A program made the translations under genes and the position numbers. Positions 25,766 to 35,786 of a stretch of DNA of 64,000 nt are shown here, piece by piece (position 1 is the stretch's first letter; every line of letters starts with the position of its first letter). This stretch comes from Legionella cardiaca (GTDB lineage: Bacteria; Pseudomonadota; Gammaproteobacteria; Legionellales; Legionellaceae): positions 1,441,001 to 1,505,000 of the forward strand of contig NZ_CP119078.1 in assembly GCF_029026145.1 (NCBI RefSeq), given 5' to 3'. The notes under the pieces are model-generated. The model was not told where the DNA came from. It did not search any database and saw only the letters and a program-made list of their open reading frames with translations.

Positions 25766-28700
25766 TTACGCAATTTCTTTTGTAGACGTTTGCACCGTTG
25801 TTTGAGTTAAATCCAATAACTCTCTGATAGCTACAAAGAACATTGTGTAATTAAGTGTTGTACTGGAACGCAGATCAGCAAGCACGTGGCGCCATCGCTC
25901 AATAAGGCTCACATGGTTTTCAGACCAAACACCAAGGCATTGCATGAAGTCGTTTTTATTATCAGCAATACTTATAATAGCGGCTGTTAACTGTCTTTGC
26001 TGCCAATCTAAATCATCACGTAATGCTTCTCTTGACAAAGATTCCCAGTGATTTTCCGTTGGGTGAGAAATAACCTGGGTACGAATCCAGGCTAAATCCA
26101 GGAATTCACCAATTCCAAAATAAACTTCTGCTATTTTAGCAACGTCGATTCCAATTTGGTGACTCACTTCTATAACATCTAAAGCCGAGAATAATGCCCG
26201 AGTGATGGTTAGTTCATGTGCCAAACCTGTTGGTATTCCTAACTCAACATATTCGGCGAAATGCCTATCATATTGAGCACGATTGCCTTCAGTCAGAACA
26301 GCAGGAAACGCTTTTTTAAACGCTTTTACGCCGGGTCCATAGTGTTTCACTGCCTTGCTGATGTTTAAACGCATTCGTTGACTACGCAAGAACCAACGAG
26401 TAATTCGTCTTAATAAACGCACATACAGCATCATCAATTCATTTTGTTTATCTGCAGTAATTGTTGTTCCCAAGGCTGCAATTTCATTCCAAATAGTTTC
26501 CAAATCGAGCACACTTCTTGCGATCATGTAAGCGCGAACGATTGCTGAAACGGGAGCGCCTGTTTCATCTTGCAAACGATAAACAAAGGTAAAGCCCATT
26601 TCATTGACAATAAGATTACTTAATCGCGTTGCAATAATTTCGCGCTTCAATGGATGCTCTTGCATTTGCTTGCTGAAACGTTCCTGCAAGGGTTTTGGAA
26701 AACAACCAATCAATGTTTCCTTCAGATAAGGATCTTCCGGAACGTTTGAAGCTAATATTTGTTCTTTCAGAATCGTTTTAGTGTAGCAAAGCAGTACTGC
26801 AATTCCTGGGCGAGTTAAACCCTTGCCCAATAATTTGCGCTCCATTAATACTTTTTCATTAGGCAGGAATTCCAGCTCTCTATCTAATTTACCACTGCGC
26901 TCCAATTCATTCATGTAGCGGCTATGCAGTTCGACAGAGCCGGCTGCTTGAGTTGCGGTAAGACTAATTGCTCGTGGCTGTGCAAAGTTATCTCGTAATA
27001 CTAAAGCAGCCACTTCATCTGTCATTTCACTGAGTAGTTCATTACGTTGTTTCTCAGTTAAGTCGCCAGATGACACAATGCTATTAAGAAGAATTTTAAT
27101 ATTAACTTCTTTATCCGAACAGTTTACACCAGCAGAGTTGTCGATAAAGTCGGTATAAATAAGTCCTCCATTTACCGCATATTCCACACGGGCTAATTGG
27201 GTTAGACCTAAATTACCGCCCTCACCTACAACTTTACAGCGAAGCTGTTTGCCGTTAATACGAATAGCATCGTTTGTTCTATCGCCAACATCAGTATGGG
27301 CTTCTGTTTGCGCCTTAACAAATGTTCCAATACCAGCACTCCACAATAAATCCACCTTCGCTCTTAAAAGAACCCGGATTAATTCATTAGGTTCAATTGC
27401 TGTTTGCTTAATACCAAATACTTCTTTCATTTCCTTACTAACAGTGATTGATTTGGCACTACGATTGAATACACCACCACCTTTGGAAATCAGTTTTTTA
27501 TCATAATCAGTCCAGCTAGAGCGGGGTAAATTAAATAATCGCTCACGCTCTTTGAAGCTAACTTCCGGATCTGGATCTGGATCAACGAAAATGTGAACGT
27601 GGTTAAACGCCCCAAGCAATTTAATATGTCTTGATAGCAACATCCCATTTCCAAAAACATCTCCAGCCATATCACCGATGCCAACCACAGTAAAATCACT
27701 GGTTTGAATATCTCGATTCATTTCGTAGAAATGACGTTTTACTGATTCCCAGGCGCCTCTTGCAGTAATCCCCATTTTCTTGTGGTCATAACCAACAGAA
27801 CCACCTGAAGCAAATGCATCGCCTAGCCAGAAGCCATATTCGAGGGAAATTTCATTAGCAATATCTGAAAATGTAGCAGTCCCTTTATCTGCCGCCACCA
27901 CCAGATAGGGGTCATCTTCATCAAAGCAAATAACATTCGCAGGCTTAATAACACCGCCTTGGCTATAGTTATCCGTAATATCCAGTAATCCACGAATAAA
28001 CATTTGGTAGCATCGAATTCCTTCTGCTAAAATTTCTTCTCTTGTTCCATTAACTGGCATTTGTTTAGGAACAAATCCACCCTTTGCTCCACTGGGAACA
28101 ATAACAGCATTTTTAACTTGCTGCGCTTTCATAAGCCCTAAGATTTCCGTACGAAAATCTTCTCGACGATCTGACCAGCGTAAACCTCCACGTGCAACCC
28201 GTCCGCCTCTTAAGTGAACGCCTTCGAATTTTGGAGAATAAACAAAAATTTCAAACATGGGATAGGGCTTTGGTACCCCCGGAATCTCTTTACTATTTAA
28301 TTTAATTGAAATGTAACTCTTATGATTGCCTTTACTGTCAGTTTGATAATAGTTTGTACGTAGCGTTGACCGTATTGTTTGTACGTACTGTCTAATAATT
28401 TTGTCTTCATCAAGATTAGCCACATCATCAAGAGCCGTAAAAATTTCTTCGGCAATTCGGTTGCAATCTTCGTCTCTATTTCCATTAGCACGGGGATTAA
28501 ACCGTGCGTCAAATAATTCAACCAATTTTTTAGCAATATGGGCATTATTATTCAAAGCCGATTCGATGTATTCTTGACTGAAAGTAAACCCAATTTGTTT
28601 AAAATATTTTGCATAGGTTCGCAGTACAGCTACTTGGCGCCAATCTAACTCTGCTGCCAGTACAAGTTGATTGAATCCATCATTTTCTGCCTCACCAAAC

Positions 28701-30643
28701 CAGACACTGGCAAAAGCATTTTGAAATAGATCTTTAATATCATCAATTTCAAACTGCATTCCACGAGTGTACTGTAGAGCAAAATCATTAATCCAGGTTT
28801 CTTTCCCATCGTCAAATTTCAATACATAAGGTCTCTCGCTAATTGCCCTCATTCCTAATCTTTCTACAATAGGAAGAACATCAGAAAGAGGAATGGTATT
28901 ATCATGTTGATAAATTTTTAAACGGAAACTTTCTGTTTTTTCATCCATTAATTTGTAAAAATTCATCACTAAAGGATTTTTTGCAGATAATGTCTCTATA
29001 TGCTTGATATCATAAACAGCCGTTCTTGGTGAGAAATTTGCTGAATAAGCAACGGGAAACGCGCCCTTATAGCGACTGTACAATCTGTTAGCAGTTTCTT
29101 CACCAAAGGCTTCAAAAAGAAAATGCTGTAAATCATCAGTCCACGTACGCCCAACTTCAATCAATCGTTGTTCAATCTCTTTAAAATCCCACTGGGTCGT
29201 ATCTTGAGGATTGGTACGAATCAAGAAATGAATGCGAGCCAGTACTGATTCAGAGAACCAGGTAGAAAAGGTAATTTCATGAGAGTTAAAACTTTCTGCG
29301 AGAATTTTTTGCATTTCCTGGCGCAACTCGGTATTAAAGCGTTCTTTGGGCACATATACCAGGCAAGAAATAAAACGACGATATACATCAGCACGAGCAA
29401 ACATGCGGATACGACGACGTTCCTGCATATAATAAATGCCCATTGCAATTTCTAAAATTTCATCTTCAGAAGCTTGAATTAAATCATCGCGTGGTAACGT
29501 TTCAAGAATATTTAATAACACTTTTCCAGCATGTCCACGAGGACTTACATTGGAATTTTTCATAATTAATGCGACTTTGTGACGCAAAAACGGAATATGC
29601 TTCGGATTTGTGTTGTAAGCCGCTGAGGTATACAAACCAATAATACGGCGTTCGCCAATAACCTGTCCTTTTTTATTAAAACGTTTAATACCTATATAAT
29701 CGGTATACGCTCGACGGTGTACTGTTGCCTCTGTATTGGTTTTAGACATAACCAGAATACGAGTTGATAGAGTCAACTCTCTCGCTTCAGGGGTCATTGC
29801 TGAAATGCTGCGAGCACTTGATTTACTCATACTTTGTCTGAGTACACCTAAACCTGTTTCAGGAAGTGGTTGCAAAATAGTTTCTTGACCCTTCTGTATC
29901 AACTCATAGTCACGAATACCTAAAAAAGTAAAATGATGATCTTCTATCCAATTTAAGAATGCTTTTGTTTCCTCTGCTTCATTCTTGTCGAGAACGGAAC
30001 TGACTTGGTCGAGCTCTGCAATTGCCTCACGAACTTTTTTACGCATTGGAATCCAATCTTTCACTACAATACGATTATCTTCAAGAACGCGTTCAAAATT
30101 GCTATGCAGATCTTCTAGGATTGAGGGATCAGTTTGTCTGTCAATTTCAATAAAGATAGCAGCTTCAGTACTAACCCCTTCAAGATCCTCATCATCTTCC
30201 TTTTTGCGTGGAAAAATCGCTGTCACATGATTATTTTTATCACGTTGTAACCGCAACCCCCCCATATGCATAATTAAATGCGAAACCAACCCTAGACGAT
30301 TAATTACCATCCGCAAAGAATCTACTAAAAACGGCATATCTTCGGTAATAATCTCTACCACTGTATGGGTTGTTTGCCATCCATGACGCTCAAAATCAGG
30401 GTTATAAATGCGAATTTTCGTTTCATCAGGAGCACGTTGCTGAATAAGAGACCAGAAATTAACTGCAGCGCCATAAAGATCTTCCGTATCCCATTCTCGT
30501 AAATCTTCGAGTGCGACGGTGCCGTAGAACTGGCGAACAAATTCAGCGCAAAAGGAAGACTGTTCTTCTTCCATTTTCTCTTTGACTCGTTCAACCACAG
30601 CATCGATAATTAAATCTTTACCCTCTTCAAATTTATAGGACAT
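25766..30643 (-). CDS. gdhB: NAD-specific glutamate dehydrogenase, large type
   Basis: This 1625-residue enzyme belongs to the large (about 180 kDa) NAD-glutamate dehydrogenase class, which oxidises glutamate to 2-oxoglutarate and ammonia and is suited to catabolism of amino acids. The long N-terminal regulatory part contains ACT-like segments (TEDMPFLVDSLRMVINRLG near residue 80). The central catalytic part has LRGGRVARGGLRWSDRREDFRTE, the VPSGAKGGFVPK lysine loop and the NAD-binding VVGIGDMAGDVFGNGML. The C-terminal helical part is complete. Legionella uses amino acids as its main carbon source, which fits this gene. Confidence 0.95.
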   Translation of the reverse strand: MSYKFEEGKDLIIDAVVERVKEKMEEEQSSFCAEFVRQFYGTVALEDLREWDTEDLYGAAVNFWSLIQQRAPDETKIRIYNPDFERHGWQTTHTVVEIITEDMPFLVDSLRMVINRLGLVSHLIMHMGGLRLQRDKNNHVTAIFPRKKEDDEDLEGVSTEAAIFIEIDRQTDPSILEDLHSNFERVLEDNRIVVKDWIPMRKKVREAIAELDQVSSVLDKNEAEETKAFLNWIEDHHFTFLGIRDYELIQKGQETILQPLPETGLGVLRQSMSKSSARSISAMTPEARELTLSTRILVMSKTNTEATVHRRAYTDYIGIKRFNKKGQVIGERRIIGLYTSAAYNTNPKHIPFLRHKVALIMKNSNVSPRGHAGKVLLNILETLPRDDLIQASEDEILEIAMGIYYMQERRRIRMFARADVYRRFISCLVYVPKERFNTELRQEMQKILAESFNSHEITFSTWFSESVLARIHFLIRTNPQDTTQWDFKEIEQRLIEVGRTWTDDLQHFLFEAFGEETANRLYSRYKGAFPVAYSANFSPRTAVYDIKHIETLSAKNPLVMNFYKLMDEKTESFRLKIYQHDNTIPLSDVLPIVERLGMRAISERPYVLKFDDGKETWINDFALQYTRGMQFEIDDIKDLFQNAFASVWFGEAENDGFNQLVLAAELDWRQVAVLRTYAKYFKQIGFTFSQEYIESALNNNAHIAKKLVELFDARFNPRANGNRDEDCNRIAEEIFTALDDVANLDEDKIIRQYVQTIRSTLRTNYYQTDSKGNHKSYISIKLNSKEIPGVPKPYPMFEIFVYSPKFEGVHLRGGRVARGGLRWSDRREDFRTEILGLMKAQQVKNAVIVPSGAKGGFVPKQMPVNGTREEILAEGIRCYQMFIRGLLDITDNYSQGGVIKPANVICFDEDDPYLVVAADKGTATFSDIANEISLEYGFWLGDAFASGGSVGYDHKKMGITARGAWESVKRHFYEMNRDIQTSDFTVVGIGDMAGDVFGNGMLLSRHIKLLGAFNHVHIFVDPDPDPEVSFKERERLFNLPRSSWTDYDKKLISKGGGVFNRSAKSITVSKEMKEVFGIKQTAIEPNELIRVLLRAKVDLLWSAGIGTFVKAQTEAHTDVGDRTNDAIRINGKQLRCKVVGEGGNLGLTQLARVEYAVNGGLIYTDFIDNSAGVNCSDKEVNIKILLNSIVSSGDLTEKQRNELLSEMTDEVAALVLRDNFAQPRAISLTATQAAGSVELHSRYMNELERSGKLDRELEFLPNEKVLMERKLLGKGLTRPGIAVLLCYTKTILKEQILASNVPEDPYLKETLIGCFPKPLQERFSKQMQEHPLKREIIATRLSNLIVNEMGFTFVYRLQDETGAPVSAIVRAYMIARSVLDLETIWNEIAALGTTITADKQNELMMLYVRLLRRITRWFLRSQRMRLNISKAVKHYGPGVKAFKKAFPAVLTEGNRAQYDRHFAEYVELGIPTGLAHELTITRALFSALDVIEVSHQIGIDVAKIAEVYFGIGEFLDLAWIRTQVISHPTENHWESLSREALRDDLDWQQRQLTAAIISIADNKNDFMQCLGVWSENHVSLIERWRHVLADLRSSTTLNYTMFFVAIRELLDLTQTTVQTSTKEIA

Positions 30644-30780
30644 TCATTCACCTCTTTTAGGCATGAAAATAAAATTGCCGCAAATTATATACTTCTATAC
30701 GACAACTTACACGCCAGTGTTGCATTTATTTAATCAAACAATTCACTTTTTATAATTTCCCAGGCATTCATTCTTAAATT

Positions 30781-31272
30781 TTATTCAATATAAACTCGGG
30801 CTCCAGGAATAATCCAGTCCGTCAACTCGATGACATCTTCATTTCGCATGCGAATACAACCATGAGAAGCAGGCTTTCCCAGTTCTTTTGTGTCCGGGGT
30901 ACCGTGAATATAAATATAACGCCGCAAACTATCGACTTCCCCTCCTCGATTTCTTCCTTCTTCCAGTCCATCAAGCTGAAGAATGCGTGTTAATATCCAA
31001 TCTCGTTTCGGATATCGCAAAGCCAACTCCGAACTATACGTTTCTCCTGTAGGCTTGCGCGATACAAACACAGTATTAATTGGCTTATTAAGACCAATAC
31101 GCGAATAGATCACATGCCAGCCTCTAGGAGTGCACCCACTTCCATTTTGTTCCCCTAAACCATTTTTACCAGTCGAGACCAAATATATCCTATATGCGTT
31201 GTCATTTTCAAAACAATGCATCATTTGCTGCTTGGCAGAAATATAAATAAATTGATTAGTGTTTTTTTGCAT
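30781..31272 (-). CDS. L,D-transpeptidase, YkuD family
   Basis: The protein has the YkuD catalytic signature IYIHGTPDTKELGKPASHGCIRM in its last third, with His and Cys of the active site intact. Such enzymes form 3-3 peptidoglycan cross-links or attach lipoproteins. The frame extends to a TTG at 31287; ATG codons at 31278 and 31272 are more likely, giving 165 or 163 residues, overlapping the end of the aldehyde dehydrogenase gene. No signal peptide is visible, so export is unexplained, unless the start is wrong or the enzyme acts on cytosolic muropeptides. Confidence 0.85.
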   Translation of the reverse strand: MQKNTNQFIYISAKQQMMHCFENDNAYRIYLVSTGKNGLGEQNGSGCTPRGWHVIYSRIGLNKPINTVFVSRKPTGETYSSELALRYPKRDWILTRILQLDGLEEGRNRGGEVDSLRRYIYIHGTPDTKELGKPASHGCIRMRNEDVIELTDWIIPGARVYIE

Positions 31273-32641
31273 TATCATTAATTGCAATTGTTTTTGTATT
31301 TACAAACTCTAAAATACCTTCTTTCGATAATTCTCGCCCAAACCCAGAACGTTTTATACCGCCGAAGGGCAATCTAGGGTCAGAAGCAACAAAAGCATTT
31401 ACAAAACAGGCTCCTGCTTCTATTTCATATCTTGCAATATGTTCTCCTCGTGCTAAATCCTGGGTAAAAACTGCGGCACCTAATCCAAATTGGGTTTGAT
31501 TCGCAAGCTGAATTGCCTCTGATTCATCTTTTGCCTCAATAATAGAAATCACTGGACCAAATATCTCCTCATCAAAAGCAACCATGCCTTTTTTCACATT
31601 TACTAATAAAGTAGGCGGATAATAAAACCCTTTGCACTTGGGTATTTCCCCTCCTTCAATTAATTTAGCGCCGGATTTTATACTCTTTTCAACTTGTTCA
31701 TGAACTGTTTTTCGTAAATCATCACGTGCCATAGGTCCTATATTGGTTTTTTCATCCAGAGGATCACCCATATGATAATTTTTCATTAAATTTTGGATTT
31801 TCTCCACAAGCGAATTATGTATCGATTCAACAGCAATGACACGTTTTGCAGCAATACAAACTTGTCCGGTATTATTAAGCCGCGAAGTCACAACGGCTTT
31901 AGCAGCTAGATCAAGATCTGCATCGTGAAGGATTAAATAAGGATCACTACCACCTAACTCCAGCACGGCCTTTTTTAAATGACTAGCGGCATTCGCTGAC
32001 ACGGTTGCTCCCGCTGTTTCACTACCCGTTAGCGTCACAGCTCTAATTTTCTCATTTGCAATAACTTGCGCTGCCAAATCATTATCTAAAATAAAATGTT
32101 GAAATAAATGTTCAGGGAAACCAGCCTCAGCAAATAACTCAGCAATACGATTGCCAGTACCTGTTGAAATAGGGGCGTGCTTTAAAATTGCCGCATTACC
32201 AGCCATTAGCGTGGGTACAGCAAAACGAAATACCTGCCAAAAAGGAAAATTCCAGGGCATAATCGCAAAAATAATGCCTAATGGTTGGTAACATACCATT
32301 GCTTTGCTCATCTCGGTTTGAACAATGCGAGGTTGTAGATAACTTTCTGCGTTTTCAGCATAATGCTCACAAACCCATGCGCATTTTTCAATTTCTGCTC
32401 GTCCAGCAGTAATTGGCTTACCCATCTCATGAGCCATGAGTAAAGCAAGCTCATCTTTTTTTTCTCTGAGCAATTTTGCCATTTTTAGCATCAATTGCTT
32501 ACGATGGGAAAAAGGCGTTTTTTTCCAGACATCGAAACTTAGATGTCCAGCATCAATACAGGCAGATAATTGCTTTTCACTTAGAATTTTATACTCTTTT
32601 AAGACCTCTTCCGTGCTGGGATTTATAGTACGAATTATCAT
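31256..32641 (-). CDS. NAD(P)-dependent aldehyde (succinate-semialdehyde) dehydrogenase
   Basis: This 461-residue aldehyde dehydrogenase has the cofactor-site phrase MPWNFPFWQVFRFAVP, the catalytic Glu in LELGGSDPYLI, the catalytic Cys in TGQVCIAAKR, and the GPVISI and LPFGGIKRSGFGRE end motifs. The pattern is closest to the Sad/GabD succinate-semialdehyde dehydrogenases that feed succinate into the TCA cycle. The substrate is inferred; other short aliphatic aldehydes are possible. The L,D-transpeptidase start overlaps its 3' end. Confidence 0.88.
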   Translation of the reverse strand: MIIRTINPSTEEVLKEYKILSEKQLSACIDAGHLSFDVWKKTPFSHRKQLMLKMAKLLREKKDELALLMAHEMGKPITAGRAEIEKCAWVCEHYAENAESYLQPRIVQTEMSKAMVCYQPLGIIFAIMPWNFPFWQVFRFAVPTLMAGNAAILKHAPISTGTGNRIAELFAEAGFPEHLFQHFILDNDLAAQVIANEKIRAVTLTGSETAGATVSANAASHLKKAVLELGGSDPYLILHDADLDLAAKAVVTSRLNNTGQVCIAAKRVIAVESIHNSLVEKIQNLMKNYHMGDPLDEKTNIGPMARDDLRKTVHEQVEKSIKSGAKLIEGGEIPKCKGFYYPPTLLVNVKKGMVAFDEEIFGPVISIIEAKDESEAIQLANQTQFGLGAAVFTQDLARGEHIARYEIEAGACFVNAFVASDPRLPFGGIKRSGFGRELSKEGILEFVNTKTIAINDNAKKH

Positions 32642-33036
32642 CGCTATTACTCCTGGTATTTTTTCTCAGTTTAGCTTATGCAAGTCAAGACGCAACTATC
32701 ACTCGTCATTATTTTCGGACGAGTCCTGTAATCTCAAAATATAGAGACCCAGAATATAAAAATCTTCATCAAGACTTCTTCCCAATTTAATTTCATCTTA
32801 AAATTTAACCCCTATAAGGCATTAACGCATGGGGACATAAAAAGCACAAATAGCTCAATATAGTGTATCTACGGAGGATTATCTGTATAAAAATGCTGAA
32901 TTCCACTCTTAGTTTCTTGCACACCCCTTTTGATTGTTGTTACTATTTTGATAATTTCATTGTATTGACTCTGCTAGTCGAAAAAATAAACAAAAAGCAG
33001 TGCGATAGAGTAACTAATACAGAACTAGGATAATCA
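32642..33036. other. Intergenic region upstream of pcs
   Basis: These 395 bp lie between two divergent genes and hold no credible reading frame. There is a small hairpin (ACTCGTC 32701-32707 with GACGAGT 32718-32724) and A/T-rich DNA. TTGACT near 32964 could be a -35 element for the downstream gene, but I see no matching -10. Confidence 0.45.
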
Positions 33037-33801
33037 ATGACAAATAAAAAACTAGGCTACCACCCCGCTCATTATTTGGTTGCCTGGGCTGTGCATGCCT
33101 TTACAGCAAGCGCCGCATTCTTTGGTGTTCTTACCCTTATTAAAATTTACCAGCATAACTACGTCCAAGCATTATGGTTTATGGCAATTACGGTAGTAAT
33201 CGATGCGGTCGATGGCACGCTTGCAAGATTAGTGCGTGTAAAATCAGTATTACCCAATGTTGATGGAACCTTGCTTGATAACATTGTAGATTACCTAAAC
33301 TACGTCATCACCCCTTGTTTTTTCCTTTATGTAAAACCGGACATGTTGCCATCCAGTTATTTATTATTCATTATTACTGCAATTACAATAACGTCCTCCT
33401 ATCAATTTTGTCAGATTGATGCTAAAACACCTGATCATTTCTTTAAAGGTTTTCCTTGTTATTGGAATATTGCCGTTTTTTATATGTTCATCTTTAATAC
33501 GTCAATGTACACTAATGCATGGATACTATCGATTTTGTGTATATTAATTTTTGTTCCCATCAAGTACGTTTATCCTTCTCGCCTGGATTACTTAACCCAA
33601 TATCGTTATCTAAAAATTGTTATGCATACTTTCTCTTTAATTTATGGACTTAGTTCTGCTCTTGTTCTTTGGAATTATCCCAACATTAATTATACGTGGC
33701 TGTTTTTATCCGTAGGCTATGTAGTGATGTATTTAAGCCTAAGCATGTATCGAACTTATTCTCCGATGACGCATTCTGAAGTGATTACTGACAGTAAATA
33801 G
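33037..33801 (+). CDS. pcs: Phosphatidylcholine synthase
   Basis: Pcs condenses CDP-diacylglycerol with choline to form phosphatidylcholine in the inner membrane; in Legionella this uses host choline. The 254-residue polytopic protein has the CDP-alcohol phosphotransferase motif in the order D-G-x2-A-R ... G ... D-x3-D (VDGTLARLVRV then NVDGTLLDNIVDYLNY, residues 50-88), in the spaced form typical of Pcs. Seven to eight hydrophobic segments follow. The start follows AGGATAATC. Confidence 0.88.
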   Translation: MTNKKLGYHPAHYLVAWAVHAFTASAAFFGVLTLIKIYQHNYVQALWFMAITVVIDAVDGTLARLVRVKSVLPNVDGTLLDNIVDYLNYVITPCFFLYVKPDMLPSSYLLFIITAITITSSYQFCQIDAKTPDHFFKGFPCYWNIAVFYMFIFNTSMYTNAWILSILCILIFVPIKYVYPSRLDYLTQYRYLKIVMHTFSLIYGLSSALVLWNYPNINYTWLFLSVGYVVMYLSLSMYRTYSPMTHSEVITDSK

Positions 33802-33870
33802 ATTAGCTGATTCACTTTTAAAGTAGTTATCATTAAAATACGCACTTCCAAAATTTTTGTGAGGATTTTC

Positions 33871-34359
33871 ATGTCATTTTTTAAAGCAATCATGTCAGTA
33901 GCAATGATTACTGTTTCCTTAAATAGTGTAGCCGCCACACCAACACCATTCCCTCATGGCTGTGAAGTTAGTGGTTTTGGCTTTGGCCAAAATCATTTAA
34001 TCGTTAATGACAACGGTTTACAATCTTTTTATTTAATTCAAAATCGCAGCAACCAACCCATTGAGTTACAGCGTATTGAAACTCGTGAAGTGTTTATGAG
34101 TCCGTCACTAAACGTAAAATTAGATCCTTTGAATTGGGCGGCTTTTGCTTCAGACATTGAAAACTTACATTTTCAATGTTTCATCAAGGAAAATGAAACA
34201 ATAAAAACTTTGGATTGTCGCGATGTTTTAGATGTTTGCCAATATCCGCGCGTTAAATTTGCTTTAAGCAATATGGGAAACTATTGGGTTTCTACAAATA
34301 AAGGTCAGAATGAGGTCATTACTGATGCAACCAAAAAAGGAATTTACTTACGCTGGTGA
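33871..34359 (+). CDS. Small secreted protein, possibly EnhB-like
   Basis: The ATG at 33871 follows GTGAGGA and gives a 162-residue protein with a signal peptide (MSFFKAIMSVAMITVSLNSVAA, cleavage probably after AxA). The mature part has four cysteines that could form disulfides (HGCEVSG, HFQCFIKE, TLDCRDVLDVCQY), suggesting a periplasmic or surface protein. It resembles small Legionella proteins annotated as enhanced-entry protein EnhB, but I hold this loosely. It is followed 6 bp later by a membrane protein gene. Confidence 0.7.
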   Translation: MSFFKAIMSVAMITVSLNSVAATPTPFPHGCEVSGFGFGQNHLIVNDNGLQSFYLIQNRSNQPIELQRIETREVFMSPSLNVKLDPLNWAAFASDIENLHFQCFIKENETIKTLDCRDVLDVCQYPRVKFALSNMGNYWVSTNKGQNEVITDATKKGIYLRW

Positions 34360-34365
34360 TTATAG

Positions 34366-34875
34366 GTGAATATAAAAAGACAAGATCAATTATTTCTTCT
34401 AATAGGTATTATTGGTTCTTGCATACTGTTGCTTGGACTTACTAATACCCCCGCGCAGAAATACTATGTCATTGGTTCAGCATTGTTATTGCTGACCTCC
34501 ATTCATTTCAAGTTAATCTATTTTATAGCGCTTGAAATGATTCTTATGGCTGGTCATGGTGCTATTCTATTAGGGATTGGCACCACCCTCCAGCTAGCAT
34601 TACCTATTCTTCTTTGCATTCAATTGTTGTCTTTTTATTTTATGAGCGGGCAATTGAATAATATTTTCCTTCTTATCGGCATTGCGGGTATTGCTGTACT
34701 TTCCGTAGGTTTTTCCTATGAAAACCAATGGGTGTTTTTCATTGGCAGTTTTTCTATAGCTATTTATGCTTTTTATACAGCTTACAAAGGAAAGACAATT
34801 ACCTTATTATGGGCAGTTCTTAACTCGCTTTTTGCACTAATCGCTATTTTGAAATTGATTTTTTCACAAGGTTAA
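34366..34875 (+). CDS. Integral membrane protein, function unknown
   Basis: Translation starts at GTG (MNIKRQDQLFLL). The 169-residue product is almost wholly hydrophobic with about six transmembrane helices and very short loops. No family motif is recognised. It lies 6 bp after the small secreted protein and 4 bp before the thioredoxin-like gene, so these four plus-strand genes (33871-35751) are probably one operon. Confidence 0.7.
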   Translation: MNIKRQDQLFLLIGIIGSCILLLGLTNTPAQKYYVIGSALLLLTSIHFKLIYFIALEMILMAGHGAILLGIGTTLQLALPILLCIQLLSFYFMSGQLNNIFLLIGIAGIAVLSVGFSYENQWVFFIGSFSIAIYAFYTAYKGKTITLLWAVLNSLFALIAILKLIFSQG

Positions 34876-34879
34876 AATT

Positions 34880-35437
34880 ATGGCTAAAACCCCCTCTAAT
34901 ATGATTCCCTTAGGCACTCAGGCTAGACAATTCTCTCTATTAGATGTCGTAAGCGGAACCAAGGTGAGTTTAAATAATACCTGGAATAGTAAAGCAACCG
35001 TAATTATGTTTATTTGTAACCATTGTCCCTACGTTAAACATATAAATAAGGAATTGGCAAAATTAGCACGAGACTACAGTGCAAAAGGTGTAAGTTTTCT
35101 CGCCATTAATTCAAACGACGTAGAAGCTTATCCTGACGATTCACCAGAGAATATGAAAAAAACAGCGATCGAGCAAAATTATTCCTTTCCTTATCTCTAT
35201 GATGAGACGCAAGAAGTTGCCAGAGCATATCAAGCTGCTTGTACGCCTGATTTCTATATTTTTGACGCCAACCTTAGTTTGGTTTACAGAGGGCAATTTG
35301 ATGACTCTCGACCAGGAAATACTACCGCCGTCACAGGTGAGCATGTCCGCAGCGCCTTAGATAGTTTATTGTCAGATCAACCTGTCACTGTTGAACAAAA
35401 ACCTAGCTTGGGATGCAACATTAAGTGGAAAAATTAG
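34880..35437 (+). CDS. Thioredoxin-like (redoxin/AhpC-TSA) protein
   Basis: The 185-residue protein has a thioredoxin fold with the redox motif CNHCPYVKH near residue 47 (C-x2-C), the cis-proline neighbourhood CTPDFYIFD, and the strand LVYRGQFDDS. Proteins of this group act as thiol oxidoreductases or peroxiredoxin-like enzymes in the cytosol, as no signal peptide is present. The physiological partner is unknown. Its 3' end overlaps the YqfO-like gene by 13 bp. Confidence 0.85.
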   Translation: MAKTPSNMIPLGTQARQFSLLDVVSGTKVSLNNTWNSKATVIMFICNHCPYVKHINKELAKLARDYSAKGVSFLAINSNDVEAYPDDSPENMKKTAIEQNYSFPYLYDETQEVARAYQAACTPDFYIFDANLSLVYRGQFDDSRPGNTTAVTGEHVRSALDSLLSDQPVTVEQKPSLGCNIKWKN

Positions 35438-35751
35438 CTCAGTATAAATTAACTTTTTATGTTCCAGAAAGCCACATCGAACAAGTTAAACAAGCTGTAT
35501 TTGATGCTGGCGCTGGAAGGCTCGGTAATTATGAGCATTGTTGCTGGCAATGCTTAGGTCAGGGTCAATTTAAACCTCTTACAGAAGCAAATCCTACAAT
35601 TGGCACACCTAATATCTTAACGTTTGTCTCTGAGTATAAAGTGGAAATGCTGTGCTCTGCCAAGCATATTGCAAAAGTAGTTCAAGCCCTTAAGTCAAGT
35701 CATCCTTATGAAGAGCCGGCATTTGATGTGGTGCGTTTGGAAAGTTATTAA
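35425..35751 (+). CDS. YqfO/NIF3-associated family protein
   Basis: This 108-residue CutA-like protein begins at GTG (the only start in this frame before the conserved YKLTFYVPESHIEQVKQA). It carries the family's GRLGNYEHCCWQCLGQGQF region and the end motif HPYEEPAFDVV. It corresponds to the insert or stand-alone domain of NIF3/YqfO proteins; its function is not established. It overlaps the thioredoxin-like gene and ends at a strong bidirectional terminator. Confidence 0.85.
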   Translation: MEKLAQYKLTFYVPESHIEQVKQAVFDAGAGRLGNYEHCCWQCLGQGQFKPLTEANPTIGTPNILTFVSEYKVEMLCSAKHIAKVVQALKSSHPYEEPAFDVVRLESY

Positions 35752-35753
35752 AA

Positions 35754-35776
35754 AGAACCTGCATGATGCAGGTTCT
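35754..35776. terminator. Bidirectional terminator between yqfO-like gene and rplI
   Basis: AGAACCTGCA (35754-35763) and TGCAGGTTCT (35767-35776) form a perfect 10-bp stem with a 3-nt loop. The plus strand continues into CTTTGGGTTTTTATTTT, and the minus strand into TTTTTAAT. It should stop both the plus-strand operon and the ribosomal operon. Confidence 0.85.
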
Positions 35777-35786
35777 CTTTGGGTTT